Of a stretch of DNA of 59,114 nucleotides, positions 46,203 through 52,775 are shown in pieces. Made by a program: the position numbers and the translations under genes. The notes under the pieces were generated by a model that worked only from the letters and a program-made list of their open reading frames with translations, was not told the origin of the DNA and did not search any database. This stretch comes from Flavobacteriales bacterium (lineage in GTDB: Bacteria; Bacteroidota; Bacteroidia; Flavobacteriales; BACL11): assembly GCA_002697625.1 (NCBI GenBank), contig NZWX01000053.1:4140-63253 (forward strand), read 5' to 3'. The stretch's first letter is position 1; the number at the start of each line of letters is the position of its first letter.

Positions 46203-47282
46203 ATGAAAAAACATTTTTTTCTAGTACTAGTCTTATTCTCTGTTTCTTCTCAAGATATAACTGGTCAATGTTCTTATAACTTACTTAATATTTCACATGT
46301 TGATTGCTATAATGATAATACTGGAGAAGTACAAATTAGCGTAACAAATAATAATGTAAGTTGGTGGTGGACATTACCTGATGGTAGTACATCTACAAAT
46401 TCAGAGCTTCTAAATTTACAAGCGGGTAATTATGTTTTACATATAATTGAAAATTTTATTCAAGGAGACACGAGTTCACCTATAGTGTGTTTATTAATAG
46501 ATACTATTTCTATAGAACAAACTATTGATATTACAGCAAATTTTGTACTAAAGGATATGTGTTCTAATGAAGACTCTGCAAATGTAACAACTACTATTTA
46601 TGGAGGAACGCCTCCTTATTCTGTACTTTGGATACACTCAGGAGAGACAACAACTAACATCTCCAATGTCCCTCCTTCAAATGTGCCATATACTTTAAAT
46701 ATCACTGATGTAAATGGATGTCAGAAAAATGAGATTTTACGTGTACGTTTTATAGAAAGTTTGCAATCATTTATGTCGGCAGAAAATGTAATATGTAAGG
46801 ATGATAACAGTGGAGAGGCAAGAGTTTTTATTGAAAACGGAACCCCGCCTTACACCTTTCTATGGAACACAGGTGATGAATTTGTTAATGAAGAATCTTC
46901 TAAGATTGAAAATTTGTACCCAGGCACTTACGCAGTAACAGTAACAGATACCATGGGATGTGTTATCCTAGATTCTATAACAATAGATGATGATCCTAAA
47001 ATTTGTATTACTGTATATCGCGTGTTTTCTCCTAATGAAGATGGCATACATGATTATTGGGAAATTGACAATATTCATTTGTATCCTGGAGCGTTGATTG
47101 AAGTATATGACAGAATGGGTAATATAGTATACAGAAGAAGAAATTATATTAACTCAGAATCAATCGCTTTTAACGGATATGATACAGACGGAAGAAGACT
47201 TCCTTCCGGAACTTATTATTTTATTCTTGACCTAGAAAACGATGATGAGGTTTTTAAAGGTAGTTTAACAATAGTAAGATAA
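46203..47282 (+). CDS. T9SS type B secreted protein with SprB-like repeats
   Basis: A 359-residue exported protein. After the signal peptide (about 1-21), three repeats resemble SprB repeats: CYNDNTGEVQISVTNN, then CSNEDSANVTTTIYGGTPPY, then CKDDNSGEARVFIENGTPPY, the latter two ending in DVNGC and DTMGC. The C-terminal 90 residues are a type B gliding-associated CTD (YRVFSPNEDGIHDYWEI, IEVYDRMGNIVY, KGSLTIVR). It is a small relative of the SprB surface adhesin. The stop codon overlaps the next ATG by 1 nt, a sign of coupled translation with the PorP/SprF gene. Confidence 0.88.
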   Translation: MKKHFFLVLVLFSVSSQDITGQCSYNLLNISHVDCYNDNTGEVQISVTNNNVSWWWTLPDGSTSTNSELLNLQAGNYVLHIIENFIQGDTSSPIVCLLIDTISIEQTIDITANFVLKDMCSNEDSANVTTTIYGGTPPYSVLWIHSGETTTNISNVPPSNVPYTLNITDVNGCQKNEILRVRFIESLQSFMSAENVICKDDNSGEARVFIENGTPPYTFLWNTGDEFVNEESSKIENLYPGTYAVTVTDTMGCVILDSITIDDDPKICITVYRVFSPNEDGIHDYWEIDNIHLYPGALIEVYDRMGNIVYRRRNYINSESIAFNGYDTDGRRLPSGTYYFILDLENDDEVFKGSLTIVR

Positions 47283-48178
47283 TGAAGAAAATAGGTCTAT
47301 TATTAATATTTGCGTGTTCGGTTTTTGTTGTAAAATCTCAACAAGCGGTTATGTTTTCTCAGTATTATACTAATAATGTAATTTATAATCCTGCAATTTC
47401 TGGTAGTACAGAGTATAGTGTATTTAATCTACAAACTAGGCAGCAATGGTTAGGATTTGAAGGAGCTCCATTATCTGCAAACATAAGTTATCACGGAGCA
47501 TTAAATAATCGATCAGCTATGGGAGGATATTTAGAGCACGATAGAACGTATCCTTCTAACCAAACAAACTTAAATATTAATTATGCCTATCACGTTCCCT
47601 TAAATGCGGATGGAGCAAACATTTCTTTTGGTATTGGAGCGAAGGCTATGTATTATTATCTTGATTTTGAACCAGGAGAATTACCTCTAGGCCCAGACCC
47701 TGCATATAACGATAAGTCCTTTGAGAAATTTGTTGGAGATGCAAGTTCTGGTTTGTATTTATATAATAATGATTTTTATGTTGGTTACTCTGTAATAAAC
47801 ATGCTTCAGACACCATTTAATAATGAAGCAGGATATGGTTTTAGTAGTAATGTAGGAGAGAGAATATATTATGGAATTGCGGGTTATAAAATAAAAATAG
47901 ATAGAGATTGGTATGTAGAACCATCTGTATTATTGCGAAACAGGGACAATGGAGATGCTGAATATAACTTTTCTACAAGGGTGTTGTATATGGACCAGAT
48001 TTGGTCAGGAATTTCTATAAGGTCTAATTCATCTTTGGCTTTTTCTGTAGGTACAAATTCTGATAAGGTTCAACTTGCTTACTCTTTCGATCATTATTTT
48101 GGATCCATTAGTAGTCATCAATTCGGAACACACGAGTTAACCATGTCCATCCGAATACCTAATTACAACAAATATTAA
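47282..48178 (+). CDS. T9SS-associated outer-membrane protein, PorP/SprF family
   Basis: A 298-residue PorP/SprF protein with signal peptide ending VVKSQQ. The family signature is VMFSQYYTNNVIYNPAISGS followed by the RQQWLGFEGAP segment and repeated beta strands to a C-terminal SIRIPNYNKY. It is the dedicated partner expected for the preceding type B protein, and a paralogue of the gene at 5958. The epimerase gene follows after 19 nt. Confidence 0.9.
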   Translation: MKKIGLLLIFACSVFVVKSQQAVMFSQYYTNNVIYNPAISGSTEYSVFNLQTRQQWLGFEGAPLSANISYHGALNNRSAMGGYLEHDRTYPSNQTNLNINYAYHVPLNADGANISFGIGAKAMYYYLDFEPGELPLGPDPAYNDKSFEKFVGDASSGLYLYNNDFYVGYSVINMLQTPFNNEAGYGFSSNVGERIYYGIAGYKIKIDRDWYVEPSVLLRNRDNGDAEYNFSTRVLYMDQIWSGISIRSNSSLAFSVGTNSDKVQLAYSFDHYFGSISSHQFGTHELTMSIRIPNYNKY

Positions 48179-48197
48179 TATTTCTTCCTCTATTATA

Positions 48198-48599
48198 ATG
48201 AAAAAAATAGAACATATAGGTATTGCTGTATCTGATATTGAGAAATCAAACCTTATTTTTTCTAAAATTTTTGGGGGAAATTGTTATAAATCTGAAGTGG
48301 TGGAGTCAGAAGGAGTTCTTACTTCTTTTTTTCAGATAGGTGAGAACAAGATTGAATTAGTCTCATCTACAAATGACAGAAGTGCGATACATAAATATTT
48401 ACAGAAAAATAAAGAAGGAATTCATCATATTGCATTTGCGGTAGAGGATATTTTTTCAGAAATGGGGAGACTAAAAAAGGAAGGAATTAGATTATTGAAT
48501 GAGAACCCAAAGAGAGGTGCAGACAATAAACTGATTTGTTTTTTACACCCAAAAGATACAAATGGAGTTCTTATAGAATTATGTCAGGAAATAAAGTAG
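48198..48599 (+). CDS. mce: methylmalonyl-CoA epimerase
   Basis: A 133-residue VOC-superfamily enzyme interconverting (R)- and (S)-methylmalonyl-CoA in propionate metabolism. The paired metal ligands are seen in IEHIGIAVSDIEKS and IHHIAFAVEDI. The C-terminal LIELCQEIK end is typical. The mutase genes are not in the window. It overlaps the convergent HAD gene by 29 nt. Confidence 0.9.
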   Translation: MKKIEHIGIAVSDIEKSNLIFSKIFGGNCYKSEVVESEGVLTSFFQIGENKIELVSSTNDRSAIHKYLQKNKEGIHHIAFAVEDIFSEMGRLKKEGIRLLNENPKRGADNKLICFLHPKDTNGVLIELCQEIK

Positions 48600-49191
48600 T
48601 TATTTCTTCATTATCTTGTAAGTGATAAGTCTGTATGCCTATTTTTTTTGCTCCTTCAATATGCTGAGGAGAATCATCAATAAAAAAAACTTCTTCAGCA
48701 TTTAGATTATTTTCTTCTAATATAATCTGATACGCTTCTTTATTAGGTTTTCTAAATCCTATTTTATGAGAATAGTAAACTTTATCAAATGTATTATAGA
48801 AATCTAAATATCTGTTTTCTCCAATTTGATTTCTAAACTCAGAAATATGAATAGAATTTGTGTTAGATAATAGAAAAACATTATAGTGTTGTTTAACAGT
48901 TTTTAATAACTGAACTCTTTTATGCGGAAGATCTAACAAAAGGGCATTCCAGGCAAAAATAATTTTATTATACTCTGCTTGATTGCAATATTTCTGGATC
49001 TCTTTTACAAAGTTTTTTTCTGAAATTTTACCGCATTCTAATAGGCTAAAAATAGGATTCTGTGTTTTTTTAGAATAAAAAATAGAAGAATTATCTACGC
49101 CTAATTTTTCAAATTCATCAATTGTTTTTTTGTAATCTATATTTAGCAAAACAGCTCCTAAATCAAAAATAATAGATTTTATATTTTTCAT
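48571..49191 (-). CDS. HAD-family hydrolase
   Basis: A 206-residue haloacid dehalogenase-type phosphatase. Motif I, IIFDLGAVLLNID, replaces the second Asp of DxD by Gly-Ala, which is common in this YihX-like group (D-L-G-x-V). Motif II is LLSNTNSIH, motif III contains KIGFRKPNKEAY, and motif IV is VFFIDDSPQHIEGAKKIGI. It probably dephosphorylates a small phosphometabolite; substrate unknown. The 3' end overlaps the epimerase gene. Confidence 0.85.
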   Translation of the reverse strand: MKNIKSIIFDLGAVLLNIDYKKTIDEFEKLGVDNSSIFYSKKTQNPIFSLLECGKISEKNFVKEIQKYCNQAEYNKIIFAWNALLLDLPHKRVQLLKTVKQHYNVFLLSNTNSIHISEFRNQIGENRYLDFYNTFDKVYYSHKIGFRKPNKEAYQIILEENNLNAEEVFFIDDSPQHIEGAKKIGIQTYHLQDNEEITTLFPDIIL

Positions 49192-49224
49192 TTTACAAAG
49201 TTGTAAAATATAAAATCATTTTAA

Positions 49225-49232
49225 TAGATTTG
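49225..49232 (+). promoter_or_regulatory. -7 promoter box of the CAU tRNA
   Basis: TAGATTTG, 15 nt before the tRNA 5' end. Confidence 0.5.
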
Positions 49233-49247
49233 CAACATGAGTTTTTT

Positions 49248-49324
49248 GGGCCTATAGCTCAGCTGGTTAGAGCACTTGACTCATAATCAAGGGGTCGTTG
49301 GTTCAAGCCCAACTAGGCCCACCA
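49248..49324 (+). tRNA. tRNA with CAU anticodon, probably Ile2
   Basis: A 77-nt cloverleaf with encoded CCA. Acceptor GGGCCTA pairs with TAGGCCC, discriminator A. The anticodon stem-loop CTTGA-CTCATAA-TCAAG gives CAU. The acceptor and D-arm resemble tRNA-Ile(GAU) of Bacteroidota more than elongator tRNA-Met, so lysidine-modified Ile2 is preferred. Elongator Met remains possible. Confidence 0.85.
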
Positions 49325-49361
49325 ATAAATAAACCCACTCAATTGAGTGGGTTTATTTATT
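49324..49361. terminator. perfect 38-nt palindromic terminator
   Basis: A perfect inverted repeat with two 19-nt arms (49324-49342 and 49343-49361), starting at the final A of the tRNA CCA. The GC core CCCACTC/GAGTGGG is flanked by A/T arms. It suits bidirectional termination between the tRNA and the Fur-family gene. Confidence 0.7.
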
Positions 49362-49419
49362 AAATATTTCAGAAAATCTTCTGCTAAATTTACTTAATCA
49401 TCATTAAAATTTAAGGCTA

Positions 49420-49833
49420 TCATAAGCATTTAGGACAACTACCTTGTATTATTAATTCTGTCTTTTTGAATTTAAACCCTTTTATTGTTTTTATTTTAGG
49501 GAGGTCTATTTCTTCTAAACATAGAGTATTATCACAATGATCACAAATAAAATGAGCGTGATGGTGGGTATGATTAGAAGAATTACATGTTGAAGTACAT
49601 AAAGCGTAACGAGACACATTATTTTTATCTGGGACTTGGTGTATTATCCCACTCTTTTCAAATGAAGATAGAGCTCTATATATAGTAACTTTGTCGTTCT
49701 TTCTACCTATCTTGTCCTTTATCTTTTCTACTGTCAAGGTTGACTCTGAATTTTGAAATAGTTTCAACAACTTTTTTCTGAAAGCAGTATTTCTTAATCC
49801 ATAATTACTTAATAATTCTTCTGAGATACTCAT
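49420..49833 (-). CDS. Fur-family metalloregulator, probably Zur
   Basis: A 137-residue DNA-binding repressor of the Fur/Zur family. The winged helix covers about residues 1-80 (RNTAFRKKLLKLFQNSESTL, then KVTIYRALSSFEKSGIIHQ). The dimerisation part carries the sensor histidines SSNHTHHHAHFICDHCDNTL and structural-zinc cysteines in CDHC and GSCPKC. Absence of a clear peroxide-sensor feature and the ZnuD-like neighbour favour zinc sensing over iron, but this is inferred. A minus-strand -7 box lies 18 nt upstream. An inverted repeat lies in its upstream region, suggesting autoregulation. Confidence 0.82.
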   Translation of the reverse strand: MSISEELLSNYGLRNTAFRKKLLKLFQNSESTLTVEKIKDKIGRKNDKVTIYRALSSFEKSGIIHQVPDKNNVSRYALCTSTCNSSNHTHHHAHFICDHCDNTLCLEEIDLPKIKTIKGFKFKKTELIIQGSCPKCL

Positions 49834-49851
49834 GTTTAAAACTTTTAATTA

Positions 49852-49859
49852 CAAATATA
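49852..49859 (-). promoter_or_regulatory. -7 promoter box of the Fur-family gene
   Basis: TATATTTG on the minus strand, 18 nt upstream of the ATG at 49833. The first operator lies 10-33 nt further upstream, over the -33 region. Confidence 0.6.
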
Positions 49860-49869
49860 GTAAATTTAT

Positions 49870-49892
49870 TTAACGCAATATAGTTGTGTTAA
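49870..49892. promoter_or_regulatory. operator-like inverted repeat 1 (candidate Fur-family site)
   Basis: Arms TTAACGCAA and TTGTGTTAA with a 5-nt spacer TATAG; 8 of 9 arm positions are complementary. It lies over the -33 region of the Fur-family promoter and about 13 nt from the receptor -7 box. Length (23 bp) and symmetry suit a Fur/Zur dimer site. Confidence 0.65.
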
Positions 49893-49904
49893 ATATCATT
49901 ATTT

Positions 49905-49912
49905 TATATTTG
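49905..49912 (+). promoter_or_regulatory. -7 promoter box of the TonB receptor gene
   Basis: TATATTTG, overlapping the left arm of operator 2. The 5' leader to the ATG at 49961 is about 42-48 nt. Confidence 0.6.
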
Positions 49913-49929
49913 CAACTCAGTTGCGTTAA
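49907..49929. promoter_or_regulatory. operator-like inverted repeat 2 (candidate Fur-family site)
   Basis: Core GCAA-CTCAG-TTGC is perfectly symmetric. The right arm TTGCGTTAA is the exact reverse complement of the left arm of repeat 1. The left arm TATTTGCAA is degenerate where it also serves as the -7 box. Bound repressor would block the receptor promoter. Centre-to-centre distance from repeat 1 is 37 nt. Confidence 0.65.
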
Positions 49930-49960
49930 CAGGTTTAAATTAATATCGGGAAGCAATTTT

Positions 49961-52243
49961 ATGAAAACAAATGTTTTAGTATTATTTATTATGATGGTTG
50001 TGACATTTACACTAAAGTCACAAATAACTGGTGTGGTGGTTGATAAAGATAGTGTTCCGATTCCTGAAGTTGAAATAGTATTACCAGAAAATGATATAAA
50101 TTTATACACTAATAAATCAGGAGAATTTTCAATTGATTTGGAATTGTCAATTGGTTCGTATATTTATTTTTATAAAAATGGTTATGAATCTAAAAAAAGT
50201 CAATATGCTGGTAATATTGAACTACTAATTATGTTAGATGATTTACATGTCAAAGTTGATGAGATAAGTGTAGCTGCTTCATACAATATTTTAGGAAATA
50301 GTAAGTTAACAAACATTGTAAATAAAAATATAAAAGATGTTTTTTTAAATAGTAACAGTCTTCTTGAAAGTGTTGAAGAATTGAGTGGTGTTGATTTAAT
50401 TTCTTCTGGAACTGGTATTCAAAAAGTAGTAGTTAGAGGTTTGTCTGGAATGAGAGTTGTTACATACTTAAATGGAATGCAAATAAACAACCAACAATGG
50501 GCGAATGACCACGGTATTGGTTTTACAGAATTAGGTTTAGACAAGGTTGAGTTAATTAAAGGCTCAAGTGCATTAAGATATGGTTCAGAAACTATGGGGG
50601 GTCTTTTATATTTTAAAGATCAGCCATTTGTTAAGACGGATAAGTTAGACGGTTTTGTTGGATCTAAATTCAATATTAATAGTCACTCAAATAGTAATCA
50701 GTTTGGCATCAAATGGAATAAGAAAAATCTTTTTTTAAACCTATTTGGTGAATATACACTATCATCTGACTATAAACTTCCCAATGGTCAATACCTTTTT
50801 AACTCTAGATTTAATAAAAACACAATTAAATTTTCTGTCTCACACAAGAAAAATAATCTTCAAAATACATTTAGATATCAACTTAATAACGAGTTAACAG
50901 GTATACCTGCTCACGTATGTCTTGGAGACCCTAGTCAAATTCCATTAACAGATTTATTATCTGAAAGTTTTGACTTTAATACAGATTTTGAAATCAAAAC
51001 TCCATATCAAGATGTAACTAATAATTTATTGGTTTATGATATGAATTATTTTTTAAATAATACAAAAATGAATTTGTATATAGGCCATTTTATAAATAAC
51101 TTGAAAGAATACGAAAAAATAACTAGTCCCGCGTTTGATTTAATCTTATCAAATACTCTTATAAATCCACATGTAAAATATTTTCTAAATAATTCAACAT
51201 TAGAGTTTGGGTCTCAATTTTCTATATTAAATAATAAAAATAATATTAATGAACGGTTGGTCCCTGACGCTTCATCAATGAATATTGGACCATATGGAAC
51301 ATTTAATTATGAAACAAATAATATAGGTTTGAATTTAGGAGCTCGTTTCGATTACAAAACATTAAAATCTAAAGATAATACTGTTACTACTAACATGGTA
51401 TTTAATGTTGATTATGAGAAATCATTCACCCATCCTAGTTTCTCTTCTGGATTTTATTATAAATTTAAAGACCATATTACACGAATTAGTTATTCGGGAT
51501 CATATAGAGCTCCGCATTTTTCTGAATTATTTTCAAATGGGGTGCATCACGGGACAAATAGATATGAACTTGGTGATACTAGTTTGTCAATAGAGAAAGC
51601 AAATCAAATTGACTTTAAATACCAATGGTCAAATGACCATTTAGGAATTGTAATAAATCCATTTATCCAAAATATAAATAATTTTATATCAATCAATCTA
51701 ACTGATTCGATTTACATATCAGAAGATAATTTTGGAAATGTTCTGGGGTCTTATAGAGTTTATGAATATATGCAATATGAATCGGTAGAGTTAAAAGGTT
51801 TTGAAATGAACTTACATTACCATCCTCATTATTTACATAATTTACATATTGAACAATCATATTCATTTTTAAAAACTAACAATAAGGAAGACTCACTTGG
51901 TTTAGCATTAACTCCAGCAAACAGTATTAAAACAAGATTACTTTTAGATTTAAGTAAATATGAAAAATTAAATAAATTTAAAATTAATAGCATTTCATTA
52001 TATCACAAGTATAAATTTGAACAGAATAGTATAGCACAATATGAAGAAGCTACAGATTCTTATAATGTTTTTAACTTGCAAATAGGAGGTAATGTCAGTG
52101 ACAACTTAAAATATACTTTTGGAATACAGAATCTATTTAATTCAGAATATACACCCCATATCTCTAGGATTAGAGGTGTCGGTCCTAATGGGGTTCCAAA
52201 CCCTGGAAGGTCAATTAATATTAATCTAAAATATGAATTTTAA
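49961..52243 (+). CDS. TonB-dependent outer-membrane receptor, ZnuD-like
   Basis: A 760-residue receptor from the ATG at 49961, which gives a proper signal peptide (MKTNVLVLFIMMVVTFTLKS); the longer reading starts inside the promoter/operator region. A carboxypeptidase-like regulatory domain covers about residues 22-95 (ITGVVVDKDSVPIPEVEIVL). The plug lies about 100-220 (VVVRGLSGMRVVTYLNGMQ, ELIKGSSALRYGSETMGG). A 22-strand barrel ends in ...NLKYEF with terminal Phe. HFSELFSNGVHHGTNRYELGD resembles the ZnuD group of zinc receptors, and a His cluster (HYHPHYLHNLHIE) may help capture metal. Substrate is inferred as zinc. The gene is divergent from the Fur-family gene and probably repressed by it. 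Confidence 0.85.
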   Translation: MKTNVLVLFIMMVVTFTLKSQITGVVVDKDSVPIPEVEIVLPENDINLYTNKSGEFSIDLELSIGSYIYFYKNGYESKKSQYAGNIELLIMLDDLHVKVDEISVAASYNILGNSKLTNIVNKNIKDVFLNSNSLLESVEELSGVDLISSGTGIQKVVVRGLSGMRVVTYLNGMQINNQQWANDHGIGFTELGLDKVELIKGSSALRYGSETMGGLLYFKDQPFVKTDKLDGFVGSKFNINSHSNSNQFGIKWNKKNLFLNLFGEYTLSSDYKLPNGQYLFNSRFNKNTIKFSVSHKKNNLQNTFRYQLNNELTGIPAHVCLGDPSQIPLTDLLSESFDFNTDFEIKTPYQDVTNNLLVYDMNYFLNNTKMNLYIGHFINNLKEYEKITSPAFDLILSNTLINPHVKYFLNNSTLEFGSQFSILNNKNNINERLVPDASSMNIGPYGTFNYETNNIGLNLGARFDYKTLKSKDNTVTTNMVFNVDYEKSFTHPSFSSGFYYKFKDHITRISYSGSYRAPHFSELFSNGVHHGTNRYELGDTSLSIEKANQIDFKYQWSNDHLGIVINPFIQNINNFISINLTDSIYISEDNFGNVLGSYRVYEYMQYESVELKGFEMNLHYHPHYLHNLHIEQSYSFLKTNNKEDSLGLALTPANSIKTRLLLDLSKYEKLNKFKINSISLYHKYKFEQNSIAQYEEATDSYNVFNLQIGGNVSDNLKYTFGIQNLFNSEYTPHISRIRGVGPNGVPNPGRSININLKYEF

Positions 52244-52321
52244 CAAATACTCTGATGAGCTTTTAATAAGCGAAACATAAAGAAATATTATGTCAGTATT
52301 AATAAAATCAAAAATAAAATT

Positions 52322-52609
52322 ATGAAAAAAACAACATTAGGAATGTTTGTGCTATCGCTAGCTTTATTGAGTGCTTGTACAGACAGTCATGACGAGTGCG
52401 AACACTGTCATATTGCATATGTAAATGCAGCTGGAGATGAAGTGGAAGTAGAAATTATGAATGCTGCTGGAGGAGATGAGTTTTGCGGGTCTGAACTAGA
52501 GGAAGCTGAAGGAGCAGACTTCACGTATACACTAGATGCAGACGTAGTAGTAGGGAATGACACTGTTCCTGCAGGAACGTATTCAGAGATTCATTGTGGT
52601 CATCACTAA
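52322..52609 (+). CDS. small His/Cys-rich lipoprotein of the metal-uptake unit
   Basis: A 95-residue protein I do not recognise. The signal peptide ends in the lipobox LLSAC (Cys at about residue 19). The mature part is acidic and begins TDSHDECEHCHIAY, with a CxxCH motif. FCGSEL supplies another Cys, and the C-terminus is EIHCGHH. With about five Cys besides the lipid Cys or close to it and six His in ~75 residues it probably binds a soft or borderline metal. It lies 78 nt after the receptor and before a strong terminator, so it belongs to the same unit. A zinc-capture or delivery role at the outer membrane is inferred. Confidence 0.65.
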   Translation: MKKTTLGMFVLSLALLSACTDSHDECEHCHIAYVNAAGDEVEVEIMNAAGGDEFCGSELEEAEGADFTYTLDADVVVGNDTVPAGTYSEIHCGHH

Positions 52610-52626
52610 AAAATCTTGATTGATTT

Positions 52627-52678
52627 ATGTACAATAGTTCTTGTCATATAGATGAAAGGGAACTATTGTACATTTTTC
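52627..52678 (+). terminator. terminator of the receptor-lipoprotein unit
   Basis: A 14-bp perfect stem (ATGTACAATAGTTC at 52627-52640 with its complement at 52660-52673) around a 19-nt loop, followed by a T-run. It ends the unit before the convergent oligopeptidase gene. Confidence 0.75.
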
Positions 52679-52775
52679 TAATCAGAATTCTTATTAAAGG
52701 TTTTTGTAATCAAAAAATCCAGTTAATTTCTTTAATTTTTGTTAGTAGATGGGCGGTCCAAAAAGCGAAGTAATT

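Noticed and set aside
49324..49361. The palindrome as a mobile-element attachment site next to a tRNA
   Set aside because: No integrase, direct repeat or foreign genes are near; a terminator explains it.
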